From Nocardia cyriacigeorgica (GTDB lineage: Bacteria; Actinomycetota; Actinomycetes; Mycobacteriales; Mycobacteriaceae), in NCBI RefSeq assembly GCF_005863245.1, contig NZ_VBUT01000009.1, positions 241,963-305,962 of the forward strand: a stretch of DNA of 64,000 bases. Reading direction: 5' to 3'. The translations under genes were made by a program, and so were the position numbers. Positions within the stretch are counted from its first letter, which is position 1. Each line of letters opens with the position of its first letter. Below the pieces are notes generated by a model that saw only the letters and a list, made by a program, of their open reading frames with translations, had not been told where the DNA came from and did not search any database. This document shows, in pieces, positions 42,581 through 50,645 of this stretch.

Positions 42581-43160
42581 GGCGTCGATATCTCGGCGAG
42601 CGCGTGGTGGCAGTGGTCAATCGAGTTGCCCGACCGTGCCGCTTGCCTCGGCTTTCGACCGAATGCCTTTATCTGCTGTGAGCCGCCACCGTGTCCGCGC
42701 TCGGCGCGGTGGCGGCCAGTCGAGTCGGCCGATCCGGTGAACCGCCCGGCCGGCCGGCCGGCGTCACCAGTGGGACTGGCTCACTCGCCCTGCTGGCCGT
42801 CGCCGCCATCCTCGCCACCGACCCACGCGGTCCGCCCCGGCCGCCGACCGAACGCCTCTACTTGCTGTGAGCCGCCATCGTTTCCGCGGTCGGCGTGGTG
42901 GCGGCCAGTCTTGTCGGCCGACCGCGTGGCACGCCTGGAGGCCAGCCGACCTGCGCGCCACCACGCGGGAATGGAACGGCCTCGCCCTGCTGGCCGCCGC
43001 CGTCCGGTCGAGGGGTGAAGGCGCAGTGGACAATCGAGGCTGCCTGGCCGACGCGGCGGATCGCGTGGTGGCGGTGGTCGTGGAATCGCGTGCACACGGC
43101 GGGGAGATCGTGCGATGGCGGTGGCCGGTCGAGTCGGCTCGGGTGGCGGTAGCGATCGCC
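42512..43160 (+). repeat. Degenerate repeat array derived from the 3' end of the preceding gene
   Basis: The last 69 bases of the small gene (42512-42580) recur at 42802-42870 with 60 of 69 bases matching, including the stop. A shorter copy lies at about 42633-42681 and again ends LPRLSTECLYLL-stop. Flanking GCGTGGTGGCGGCCAGTC-like blocks recur at ~42603, 42708, 42895, 43067 and 43112. No intact gene fits this 590-base stretch between convergent genes. Confidence 0.7.
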
Positions 43161-43169
43161 TGGCGGTGG

Positions 43170-44402
43170 TCAGGCGATCCCGTCGGCCTTGCCGTGCAGG
43201 TAGCGCTGCTCGACCTGGTTGTCGGTGAGTTCGGCGGCGCGGCGGAAGAGTTCGGCGGCGGTGGTGGTGTCGCCGACCTGCTGGAGGAGGTGGGCGCGGA
43301 CGGCGTATTCGCGTTGCCTGGTCAGCGGATTGGTGTCGAGGTGGTGGCGCTGGTTGAGGTCGTCGAGCAGGGCCAGGCCGCGGGCGGGGCCGTGCGCGTG
43401 GGCGACGGCGACCACGCGGGCGAGCTGGACCGGCGGTGTGGGGGTGAGGCGTTCGAGCCACAGGTACAACATCGCGATCTGGGGCCAGTCGGTGCGGCCG
43501 GGTTCGGCGGCGGCGTGCACGGCGGCGATCGCGGCCTGGATCTGGTAGGGCCCCGCCGGTGCGCGGTTCCAGACGCTGTCGATGAGAGCTGTTCCCTCAG
43601 TGATCATTTCGCGGTTCCACTGCGAGGGATCCTGCTGGTCCAGGGGGATCAGTTCGCCGGCTGAGGTCCTGGCCGCGCGGCGGGATTCGGTGAGCAGCAT
43701 CAATGCGAGCAGGCCCGTCGCCTCCGCATCATCGGGGATGGTGGCGTGCAGCATTCTGGTGAGCCGGATGGCCTCGGCGGTGAGGTCGACGCGGGTGAGG
43801 TCGGCTCCGGCGGTGGCGGTGTAGCCCTCGTTGAAAATCAGGTACAGCACCTGGAGCACCGCGGCCATCCTGGTGTCACGGTCGGCGCCGGTGGGGAGGG
43901 TGAAACGGGCGCCCGCCTTCGCGAGTTGTTGTTTCGCGCGACTGATCCGGGTGCCCATGGTGGCCTCGGACGTGCCGTAGGCGTGCGCTATCTCCGCGGT
44001 GGTCAGGCCGCCGACGGCGCGCAAGGTGAGCGCCACCTGCGAGGTGTGGCCGAGCGCGGGATGGCAGCACAGCAGCAGCAGGGTGAGACTGTCGTCGGTT
44101 CCGCCGGTCTGCCCGGCACGCGCGGGTTCGGCCATGGCCAGCTCGGCGGCACCGGCTTCCAGCTCACGGCGCCTGCGCGCCTGATCGGAGCGCAGCAGAT
44201 CCACCATGCGCCGGTAGGCGACGCGGATGAGCCAACTGCGCGGCCCGTCCGGAACACCCTCGTCCGGCCAGGTCTGTGCCGCGGCCAGCAGCGCTTCCTG
44301 CACGGCGTCCTCGGCGATGTCGAAGCGCCCGAACCGGCGGACCAGCGCACCGAGGACCTGCGGCGCTTCGGCGCGCAGCAGGTCCTCGATCTCGGGATTC
44401 AC
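43170..44402 (-). CDS. ECF sigma factor with C-terminal extension (ECF42-like, DUF6596)
   Basis: The 410-residue product has region 2 (LGALVRRFGRFDIAEDAVQEALLAAAQTWPDEGVPDGPRSWL, ~15-75) and region 4 (LLLLCCHPALGHTSQVALTLRAVGGLTTAEIAHAYGTSEATMGTRISRAKQQL, ~110-165). A large C-terminal DUF6596/TPR-like domain follows (YLIFNEGYTATAG). This length and partner fit group ECF42, which works without a classic anti-sigma. It begins at a GTG overlapping the DGPF gene's stop. Confidence 0.85.
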   Translation of the reverse strand: MNPEIEDLLRAEAPQVLGALVRRFGRFDIAEDAVQEALLAAAQTWPDEGVPDGPRSWLIRVAYRRMVDLLRSDQARRRRELEAGAAELAMAEPARAGQTGGTDDSLTLLLLCCHPALGHTSQVALTLRAVGGLTTAEIAHAYGTSEATMGTRISRAKQQLAKAGARFTLPTGADRDTRMAAVLQVLYLIFNEGYTATAGADLTRVDLTAEAIRLTRMLHATIPDDAEATGLLALMLLTESRRAARTSAGELIPLDQQDPSQWNREMITEGTALIDSVWNRAPAGPYQIQAAIAAVHAAAEPGRTDWPQIAMLYLWLERLTPTPPVQLARVVAVAHAHGPARGLALLDDLNQRHHLDTNPLTRQREYAVRAHLLQQVGDTTTAAELFRRAAELTDNQVEQRYLHGKADGIA

Positions 44403-44770
44403 GCGCCGAATTCCTCGCCCATGATCGGGCGGATCTCGATCGGCTCACCGAGTGCTTCGACAATGCGGGCCGTGATCTCCACCGCCCGCTCATGTCCGGC
44501 GACGTCGATCACCGCGAAGCTGGCCAGCACTTCCTTCAACTCCGCGAACGGCCCGTCGGTGGCGACCACGCCATCGTCGGTCTTGCGCACGGTGGTGCTG
44601 ACAGCCGGATGGCCGAGGCCCTCGGTGCTCACCAGCTCACCGGAGGCGAACAGTTCCTTTTCCAGCTGCTGGTAGGTGGCGAATGCGGCCAGCGCCTCCT
44701 CGGACGGGGTGTCGGCGGTCGCGGCGTCCCACGCGGCGGCCGGGGTGTAGCCGAGCAGCAGATATTTCAC
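44399..44770 (-). CDS. DGPF/YCII-family protein, ECF sigma partner
   Basis: The 123-residue product opens MKYLLLGYTP and contains TDDGVVATDGPFAELKEVLASFAVIDV, the DGPF motif of the YCII-like domain. It overlaps the sigma factor by four bases. DGPF proteins are the usual partners and targets of ECF42 factors, so the pair is probably self-regulated. It starts at a GTG behind GGAGGA. Confidence 0.88.
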   Translation of the reverse strand: MKYLLLGYTPAAAWDAATADTPSEEALAAFATYQQLEKELFASGELVSTEGLGHPAVSTTVRKTDDGVVATDGPFAELKEVLASFAVIDVAGHERAVEITARIVEALGEPIEIRPIMGEEFGA

Positions 44771-44954
44771 GGGGTCCTCCGATGTGGTGGGTTCTCGTCA
44801 CGGTAGCCGGGATGCGACCGTGACCTGCTCGATCGAGATAGCGCCGCCGGTGCCGTGCCGCCCAGGTAATCCGGTGCAGGCGCCGAACCGTCGATCGCGA
44901 TCTGGATCTGTTGCTACCTCGGAGTCATCTGGCAGATCCCGACACGGCTCGAAA

Positions 44955-44968
44955 GTGATCCAGATCAC
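44955..44968. promoter_or_regulatory. CRP-like palindrome upstream of the DUF1579-like gene
   Basis: GTGATCCAGATCAC is a perfect palindrome matching the core GTGA-N6-TCAC of Crp/GlxR sites. It lies about 75 bases before the gene at 45042. A TGTCGA at 44979-44984, followed 17 bases later by CGAG, could be an ECF promoter. Both are inferences by eye. Confidence 0.4.
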
Positions 44969-45041
44969 AGTCAAGTGATGTCGAAGACCCTTCGACCGCT
45001 CCGAGGTACCAGCGAACGACCCACACAGAAGGAGTAAAACA

Positions 45042-45467
45042 ATGAACGACATCCAGCAGCCCACCCCCGAACTCCAGGCCCTGGACCGCCTCGTCGGCAC
45101 CTGGAAGGTCAGCGGCGGCGCCGAAGGAACCGTGCGCTACGAATGGATGCCCGGCCGGTTCTTCCTGCTCCAGCACGTCGACCTCACCCAGTACGGCGAA
45201 CCCGTCACCGGCTTGGAAGTGATCGGCAACCTGCACCCATTCGGCGAACCGACCGGCCCCGACGTGGTCTCGCGCTACTACGACTCGGTCGGCAACACCT
45301 TCGACTACGTCTACGAGCTGGAAGGCGACACCCTCACCATCTGGGGCGGAGCCAAAGGCAGCCCCGCCTACTACAAGGGCACCTTCGACGCCGCGGGCAC
45401 CACGGTCACCGGCGAATGGGTGTACCCGGGCGGCGGCGGATACGCCTCGACCATGACCCGGATCTGA
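45042..45467 (+). CDS. DUF1579-like lipocalin-type protein
   Basis: The 141-residue product contains LQALDRLVGTWKVSGGAEGTVRYEWMPGRFFLLQHVDL, the beta-barrel-like start of DUF1579/nitrobindin-like proteins with the GTW motif. The later blocks TLTIWGGAKGSPAYYKG and GTTVTGEWVYPGGGGY complete the fold. It follows AGAAGGAG closely. Its position divergent from the DGPF/sigma pair makes it a candidate target. Confidence 0.7.
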   Translation: MNDIQQPTPELQALDRLVGTWKVSGGAEGTVRYEWMPGRFFLLQHVDLTQYGEPVTGLEVIGNLHPFGEPTGPDVVSRYYDSVGNTFDYVYELEGDTLTIWGGAKGSPAYYKGTFDAAGTTVTGEWVYPGGGGYASTMTRI

Positions 45468-45517
45468 ACCGCGCGCCGAGCCGGTCACGGCCGGCTCGGG
45501 CAGGACCGCCAACGAAA

Positions 45518-45559
45518 GATCCCGCCGTCGGCTCGGATATCGAGCCGCGCGGCGGGATC
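45518..45559. terminator. Bidirectional hairpin between convergent genes
   Basis: The outer stem GATCCCGCCG/CGGCGGGATC and inner stem GGCTCG/CGAGCC close a five-base loop, between the DUF1579-like and the lipoprotein genes. Confidence 0.75.
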
Positions 45560-45596
45560 AGTGGCGGCAGGCAGCCACCGTGCGTCGATCAAGGCG

Positions 45597-46211
45597 TTAC
45601 GAGGGCTGCTGGCAATCCAGCCACTTACCGTCTTCCTTGACGTAAGCGTTGGATTCGGTCTTGGTCTCCGACTGCGCGCCCTTGGTCTGCCACGTGGAGG
45701 TGAGGTCGGCGGTGGCGGTATCCCCGGTCACCTTGATGTTGTCGACCTTGTCGACGGTGACCGTGGTGGTTTCGCGCATGATGACCAGGTTCGCGGCCTT
45801 GTAGGCCGGTTCGTCGTAGCGGATGAACGCGTCGACCAGGTTGTTGATGCTCTCATCGGAGGCGGTCGGGTACTCCGCCTTCAGCGCGGCGGCCAGCTGA
45901 TCGGCCGGCTTGGCGGCGAACTCCTCGGCCGTTCCGGCCGAGCTGAGCGGCGGGAACATGGTGTCGGGCAGATTCCGGACGTCCTCGCGGTATTTGGTGC
46001 AGGTGAGCTCCGCCATCCGGTCGAAATCGAAGGTCGCCATCGCGGGGCCCTGCGTCGCGATGAGGTCACGGATCTGCTGCGCGTCGCCACCCTCGGTGGC
46101 GGCCGAGGCCGACGCGGACGAGGTAGCCGTGGTTGTGGACCCTTCCGAGCCGCAGCCCACCGCCGCTACCGCGACGAAAGCCAGCCCGATTGCAAAAATG
46201 CGCTTCACCAA
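45597..46211 (-). CDS. Lipoprotein, unknown
   Basis: The 204-residue product has lipobox AVGC, a Thr/Ser/Ala linker and a C-terminal domain (ELTCTKYREDVRNLPDTMFPP, VIMRETTTVTVDKVDNIKVTGDTATADLTSTWQTK, DGKWLDCQQPS), which has the cone-shaped NTF2/DUF4878-like look of many actinobacterial lipoproteins. The two mature cysteines could pair. Function is not known. Confidence 0.65.
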   Translation of the reverse strand: MVKRIFAIGLAFVAVAAVGCGSEGSTTTATSSASASAATEGGDAQQIRDLIATQGPAMATFDFDRMAELTCTKYREDVRNLPDTMFPPLSSAGTAEEFAAKPADQLAAALKAEYPTASDESINNLVDAFIRYDEPAYKAANLVIMRETTTVTVDKVDNIKVTGDTATADLTSTWQTKGAQSETKTESNAYVKEDGKWLDCQQPS

Positions 46212-46265
46212 AGGTCTCTCTGTCTATCGATGACGGCAGCCGGACACGCCTGTCGAAATAACAAA

Positions 46266-46299
46266 CTGTTCGGTCGCTGTCTGTGGGGACAGCGAACAG
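46266..46299. repeat. Hairpin upstream of the lipoprotein gene
   Basis: CTGTT, then CGCTGTC, pair with GACAGCG then AACAG around a TGTGGG loop with a short bulge. It lies 55 bases upstream of the lipoprotein start, so it may be a leader structure or the EspG operon's terminator. Confidence 0.45.
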
Positions 46300-46334
46300 T
46301 ACCGCAGGTAGAGGTATCCGAGCGCGGCTCGGAG

Positions 46335-46355
46335 CGCCCCCAAAATTGGGGGGCG
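46335..46355 (-). terminator. Hairpin downstream of the espG-like gene
   Basis: CGCCCCC pairs with GGGGGCG around an AT-rich loop. It lies 117 bases beyond the EspG stop on the minus strand. Confidence 0.4.
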
Positions 46356-46471
46356 AGATACTCGTCGGCGGCCGGACTCACCTGCCGTCCGCAGCGGGCG
46401 ATCGCATGGCCGCTCGGTCGGATCGACCTCGCCGACGGTCTGAACCGGCGGCGCCGGACCGGTCGCCCGCA

Positions 46472-47242
46472 CTACCAGGCCGCTTCCTCCGCTTCTTCGC
46501 GAATGCGGCGGCGGGCGCGCTCGATCCAGTGCGTGAACTGTTCGGTGAGGGTGGCGCCGGTGGCGGGGCGGACGATGAGCTGGTCGCGGACGCGGTGTTC
46601 CTGGTAGCGGCCGTCGCCGGTGATGTCGTACCACTGGGTGGCATACCAGGGATCGGGGCGGCCGTGGATCGGGCCGGTGAACAGGCAGGCATTGCCGCCG
46701 CCGTCGGCCGGGCGTAGCGCGAGGCGCTGGTATTCCTCGCGCGGGCTGCGGTGGGCGAAGCTCGAATGATGCGGTGTGCGCGCGGGATCGAGGTCGGCCA
46801 GGTGGAAGGTCGCAGCAGGCTGCTTGCCGGGTGGGCAGGAAGGCATGGCCGCGGTCAATCGGCCGGGTAGCTGCTCGGGACGGAACAGGCGGCAGGTGAT
46901 CGGGCCGTCGACGCCGTCGATCGCCGCTTGCGACAAGACGACCGCCTGATACGCGGTGCTCGCGCCGACGACGCGATACTCGCCTTCCTTACCGCGCTTG
47001 GTTTTCGTTGTCCCGCCGATTATTTCGATCCGGAAATCGGATTCGGCGACGGTGTGGAAGGCGAGCTGGATCCGTTCGCGCTCGTCGCGGTCGTAGGCGG
47101 CGCGGACTTTCTCGCGGTGCGCCGCCGCCTCACCGAGGAAAGCGAAGCGGCTGACGTAGCGCAACGGACGGGGGAACCGGTCATGAGCGTCGCTGTACCA
47201 CAGGGCCGCGAAATCATCGGGGTCCCATTTCCATTCGCTCAA
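46472..47242 (-). CDS. EspG-family ESX secretion-associated protein
   Basis: The 256-residue product has the EspG pattern: WKWDPDDFAALWYSDAHDRFPRPLRYVSRF at the start, a beta-rich middle (VAESDFRIEIIGGTTK, EYRVVGAST) and a C-terminal VRDQLIVRPATGATLTEQFTHWIERARRRIREEAEE. EspG chaperones bind PPE-type substrates in the cytoplasm before secretion. It overlaps the PPE-like gene by four bases, fitting a chaperone-substrate pair. No ESX core genes are in the window. Confidence 0.85.
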   Translation of the reverse strand: MSEWKWDPDDFAALWYSDAHDRFPRPLRYVSRFAFLGEAAAHREKVRAAYDRDERERIQLAFHTVAESDFRIEIIGGTTKTKRGKEGEYRVVGASTAYQAVVLSQAAIDGVDGPITCRLFRPEQLPGRLTAAMPSCPPGKQPAATFHLADLDPARTPHHSSFAHRSPREEYQRLALRPADGGGNACLFTGPIHGRPDPWYATQWYDITGDGRYQEHRVRDQLIVRPATGATLTEQFTHWIERARRRIREEAEEAAW

Positions 47243-48552
47243 CGACGATCCTCCCCGTCCTGCTCGCGCACCGGCGCGGCCGAGGGAATATCGCCGCCGA
47301 TCACACCACCCGGAACGGTCTTCGGCACCTCACCCAGCAGCGCATCGGTGTTCTCGGCGGTGACCAGATAATCCGGCGTCTTGTGCTCGTTCTCCTCGGC
47401 ATTCCCGCCCCGCCCCGCGCCAGGAGCCATACCGCCCATCGGCATACCCGTCACGCCGCGCCCGGTCGTGGCGGCCCTGGCCGCGGCGGCCGCGCCCGCG
47501 CCCGTCTGAGCGGCGAGGCCGCCCGGGCCACCCGGAATGCTGCGCCCGGCACCCGGCTTCTCACTGCCGGAACCCGAACCACCGGAACCGGATCCGCCAC
47601 CGGCCCCGGCGCCGCCCCCGCGACCCAGGCCGCCTGTGCCCGCCGATCCACCCGTCCCGCCGCCCGGCACACCCGTGGGGGAGTACCCAGCGGCGTTGAC
47701 TCCTGCCGGTGTGGTGGAAGTGAGCGACGGGTCCGTCAGGCGGGACGTGGTGCTCGTCGGCGTACTCGACGGGGTGGTCGTGTTCGCCGCCGTGGTCGTC
47801 GGATCCTGCTGTTCCTCGGTGGTTTCGCCGCCGGTTTCCTCGCCACCGGTGGTTTCCTCGGGTTCCCCTTCGCCGCCGCCCTGATCCTCACCGGGGCCGC
47901 CCTGATCGCCGCCGCCATTGCCGCCGCCGTTGCCGTTGTCACCGCCGGTATCGCCGCCACCGCCTTCCCACTCGCGGCCCTCGGTGGGCGGTTTCACCGG
48001 CGGGACCAGCGGCTGGGTGGGGTCGTCGGGCTTCGGCAGGACCGGAATCTCACTGTCGGCCTTGACGAACGGTTTCACGTAATGCGTGCCCATCACCTCG
48101 CGTGCGGTGGCCTCGGCATCATCGCGCACGGCGCGGGCAATCGCGGCGGGCCCCGGCAGGTTCGCCGGAGTCCACGTCTTGCCCTTCTCGACTACCTCCG
48201 GAAGTTCACGCTTGGTCGAATTGATCGAATCGACCGCGCCGTAGACGCGACTACCCAGCGCCTGCAACACGGGCGAAAGATCCTGGGCTCGGGTCGTGTA
48301 ATTGGACAGCGCCGAACGGGCCGCTTCCGCCGCCGGACCTTCCCATGCGGCTGAACTGGAGCGCTGAATACGCGCGGCGAACACGCGAACCCCGTCGGTC
48401 CACTTGTTCTCGATCTCGGTGAACTTATTCGCCGCCGCGAAGGCTTCGGTCGTATTCAACGGCGTGAACGCGGCATTGATCTGAGCGTGCTCGAGATGGT
48501 CGGGATTCTCGCCGTCCTTGATGCGCGGCAGTTCGTTCTGAATCTCGGACAT
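47239..48552 (-). CDS. PPE-like/WXG-type ESX substrate with a long Gly/Pro-rich tail
   Basis: The 437-residue product has an N-terminal helical domain with TEIENKWTDGVRVFAARIQRSSSAAWEGPAAEAARSALSNYTTRAQDL (the WxG turn, ~65-80), and KRELPEVVEKGKTW. From ~175 the chain is disordered: acidic/Gly/Glu runs (GGDNGNGGGNGGGDQGG), Thr/Pro and Gly-rich, ending in NAEENEHKTPDYLVTAENTDALLGEVPKTVPGGVIG. It is probably secreted or surface-exposed via ESX; EspG-coupled. Confidence 0.82.
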   Translation of the reverse strand: MSEIQNELPRIKDGENPDHLEHAQINAAFTPLNTTEAFAAANKFTEIENKWTDGVRVFAARIQRSSSAAWEGPAAEAARSALSNYTTRAQDLSPVLQALGSRVYGAVDSINSTKRELPEVVEKGKTWTPANLPGPAAIARAVRDDAEATAREVMGTHYVKPFVKADSEIPVLPKPDDPTQPLVPPVKPPTEGREWEGGGGDTGGDNGNGGGNGGGDQGGPGEDQGGGEGEPEETTGGEETGGETTEEQQDPTTTAANTTTPSSTPTSTTSRLTDPSLTSTTPAGVNAAGYSPTGVPGGGTGGSAGTGGLGRGGGAGAGGGSGSGGSGSGSEKPGAGRSIPGGPGGLAAQTGAGAAAAARAATTGRGVTGMPMGGMAPGAGRGGNAEENEHKTPDYLVTAENTDALLGEVPKTVPGGVIGGDIPSAAPVREQDGEDRR

Positions 48553-48558
48553 CGCTGC

Positions 48559-49035
48559 CTACTTCGCTACGACGCCGGGCTGGGTGCGCGTCGGGGCAAT
48601 CGGCCCCGGCGGCGGTAGTTCGGCCGTGAGCTGGTTGTAGCGGGCGGCGAACGTCTCGTCGGTGTCGATGTAGCGCTGGGCGATCGCTTTGTGGAGTTGC
48701 TGGATCTCGTCGACGATCTTGTAGTGCTCTTCGAGGATGGAGTAGACGCTGTTGTCGGCGCCCTTGGCTTTCTCGCGGAATCGGCTCACGAGGATGCTCG
48801 CCGATGACAGCGGGTCCTGATCCTCCCCGAGACCCCACTTCGCTTGGTCCGATATCGTTCGTGCGATTTCCTGAAGGTCGACGATCAGGTCTTTGAATGC
48901 CTGGCAGTCGCGGTCGATATACACAAACTCTTCGGCGTTGACACGTACGTCACCGCTCAGCTGCGTCGAGAGCCGACCTTCGGTGGCTTCCGTGATCAGT
49001 CCAGCGAACGGCCCAGCTGTTGTCTCGTCGCTCAT
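48559..49035 (-). CDS. WXG-like partner protein of the PPE-like gene
   Basis: The 158-residue product is largely helical with CQAFKDLIVDLQEIARTISDQAKWGLGEDQDPLSSAS (~45-80) and SILEEHYKIVDEIQQLHKAIAQRYIDTDETFAARYNQL. The arrangement, six bases before the PPE-like gene, suggests an ESX substrate partner, like the PE of a PE/PPE pair. There is no WxG in the expected place (KWGLG is closest). Family is not certain. Confidence 0.6.
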   Translation of the reverse strand: MSDETTAGPFAGLITEATEGRLSTQLSGDVRVNAEEFVYIDRDCQAFKDLIVDLQEIARTISDQAKWGLGEDQDPLSSASILVSRFREKAKGADNSVYSILEEHYKIVDEIQQLHKAIAQRYIDTDETFAARYNQLTAELPPPGPIAPTRTQPGVVAK

Positions 49036-49080
49036 CGTCGGTTTCCCCCTGGTAGGCGTTGTGTTTTGCGGTTGTTGCAG

Positions 49081-49680
49081 TCAGGCGCCAGCTGGGATCA
49101 AAGGCACTACTTTCTCTGCCAGAGTTCGCGCCAGCACGCACGTGTCGCTCGATCCCGTCTTTCGACGCGAAGGTGAATTGCTGAGGCCGAACTCGAGGCT
49201 GCCCCCTTCCATCGCGACATGAAGGGTGCACACGTACTTCGGGTCCTTCTCGTCACTGGCGTGGGATGCGATCGCGTCACGTCCGCCGATGGTGTATTCG
49301 TCGCGGACTGTCCTGTCCGGGTTGCCGCGAACCATGTCGACGGTGATATTCGTGGCGCTGATGGTAGCGCCGTAACCATCGGACTGGACCCAGCGACAGC
49401 CTTGCCACTTGACGCCGTTAGATCCCTCGTTGGAGGAGGGTTGCTTATTTCGCAACCCCTCCGAGTCCAGAACTTGCTGCGTGATATCCACGCAGGGATC
49501 GAACCCGGTCGGCACATTCTCCGGAATGGACCCCTCAGTCGTACTGGTGCTCCCCGCAGCGGTGGCCCCCGTCGACCCCACCGGCTGCGCTTCCCCCTCT
49601 GTCGACCCCCCACACCCCGCCGCAACCAACACCACAGCCCCGATAGCGAGCAGGTACCGCCCCTTCACCAGCTTCATCAC
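49081..49680 (-). CDS. DUF3558 lipoprotein
   Basis: The 199-residue product has lipobox VAAGC, a Ser/Thr linker, and the DUF3558 pattern: NVPTGFDPCVDITQQVLDSEGL, then GCRWVQSDGYGATISATNITVD, and a C-terminal DTCVLARTLAEKVVPLIP. DUF3558 lipoproteins are frequent beside PPE/EspG-type genes in Nocardia. It lies 45 bases upstream of the WXG-like gene, so the four form one operon. Confidence 0.88.
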   Translation of the reverse strand: MMKLVKGRYLLAIGAVVLVAAGCGGSTEGEAQPVGSTGATAAGSTSTTEGSIPENVPTGFDPCVDITQQVLDSEGLRNKQPSSNEGSNGVKWQGCRWVQSDGYGATISATNITVDMVRGNPDRTVRDEYTIGGRDAIASHASDEKDPKYVCTLHVAMEGGSLEFGLSNSPSRRKTGSSDTCVLARTLAEKVVPLIPAGA

Positions 49681-49825
49681 CGGCTCCTCCCGATCCTGGT
49701 CACGTGAATACGGGACCGGATTCGGATTTCCGCCCCCTCGGCTGGCTGTGACCTTATCGAAATCCGATTTGCCCGGGCAAGGGTCGCGGCGGCGTTACCG
49801 GGAAACACGCGTGACGACGCGCCGT

Positions 49826-50368
49826 CTACGGCGCCGTTCCGGTCTCGTAGCGCCTGTTCGGCCGTCGCTGTTCGGGCGCGCTGGTGATCAGGTCGGTCCA
49901 GGTGTCGGCGAGCAGGGCCAGCCGGTACCAGGCGGCGTGCACGCGGTCGTCTGAGACGCGTTCGGCGGTGTGCAGCAGGTGGCTGGCGTGGACGTGGGCG
50001 GCGGCCATGCGGTCGACGGTGGCGCCAAGGGAAGCGGCGCGTAGTTGCCGGGCGGCGTAGCGGCCGGGGATGCGGGTGCGCACCCAGTTGTCGATGCGGG
50101 CGACGAGTTCGTGGCGCCGGCAATCGATTCCGGCGGTGGCGAGCGGGTTGCGTTGCCGGGCGCGGTGCAGATCGGCCAGTTCCTGCGCCCAGTCCAGCAG
50201 CGGATGTTCCTCGCGGCGGCCCGCGAAGGCCGCGACCAGGTCGCGCTGATCGGGTAGCGGGCGGGCGTCGACCGGGTCGGCGAGCGTTCCACGTTCACGC
50301 GCTCGGTAACTCTGGCGGTAGTCGGTGACCGTGGCGTGGACGGCGGTTCCGGACGACAGCGAGTTCAT
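49826..50368 (-). CDS. DUF4254 protein
   Basis: The 180-residue product contains CRRHELVARIDNWVRTRIP, SLGATVDRMAAAHVHASHLLHTAE and DDRVHAAWYRLALLADTWTDLIT, matching the DUF4254 pattern of actinobacteria. It is helical and basic-rich, with no signal peptide. Role is unknown. The ATG at 50368 is chosen because the upstream part of the frame carries no conserved sequence. It lies 145 bases upstream of the DUF3558 gene on the same strand and may be a separate unit. Confidence 0.8.
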   Translation of the reverse strand: MNSLSSGTAVHATVTDYRQSYRARERGTLADPVDARPLPDQRDLVAAFAGRREEHPLLDWAQELADLHRARQRNPLATAGIDCRRHELVARIDNWVRTRIPGRYAARQLRAASLGATVDRMAAAHVHASHLLHTAERVSDDRVHAAWYRLALLADTWTDLITSAPEQRRPNRRYETGTAP

Positions 50369-50645
50369 TGCGCACCTCCGCATTTCGGTGTCAGCGCACC
50401 CGCCGATTCCCCTGCGTCGAACCCGTCTTCGGGTGCGGTTATAGCGTGCGCGATCGCCGGGGCCGATGGGTGACATCCAGATGGCCCTCGAATGACAAGC
50501 GGTAACAATGTTCTCCGCCCCGGTGAATGCGTCGTGTGAGGCCACGCAGCCCGTCCACCTATCGGAGGCCGTTCCTCGCACAGGTTTCGTTACCCAGCGC
50601 GGCGAGTCGCGCGGCGAGTCTCTCTACAAGGTGTGCGATAACTGC

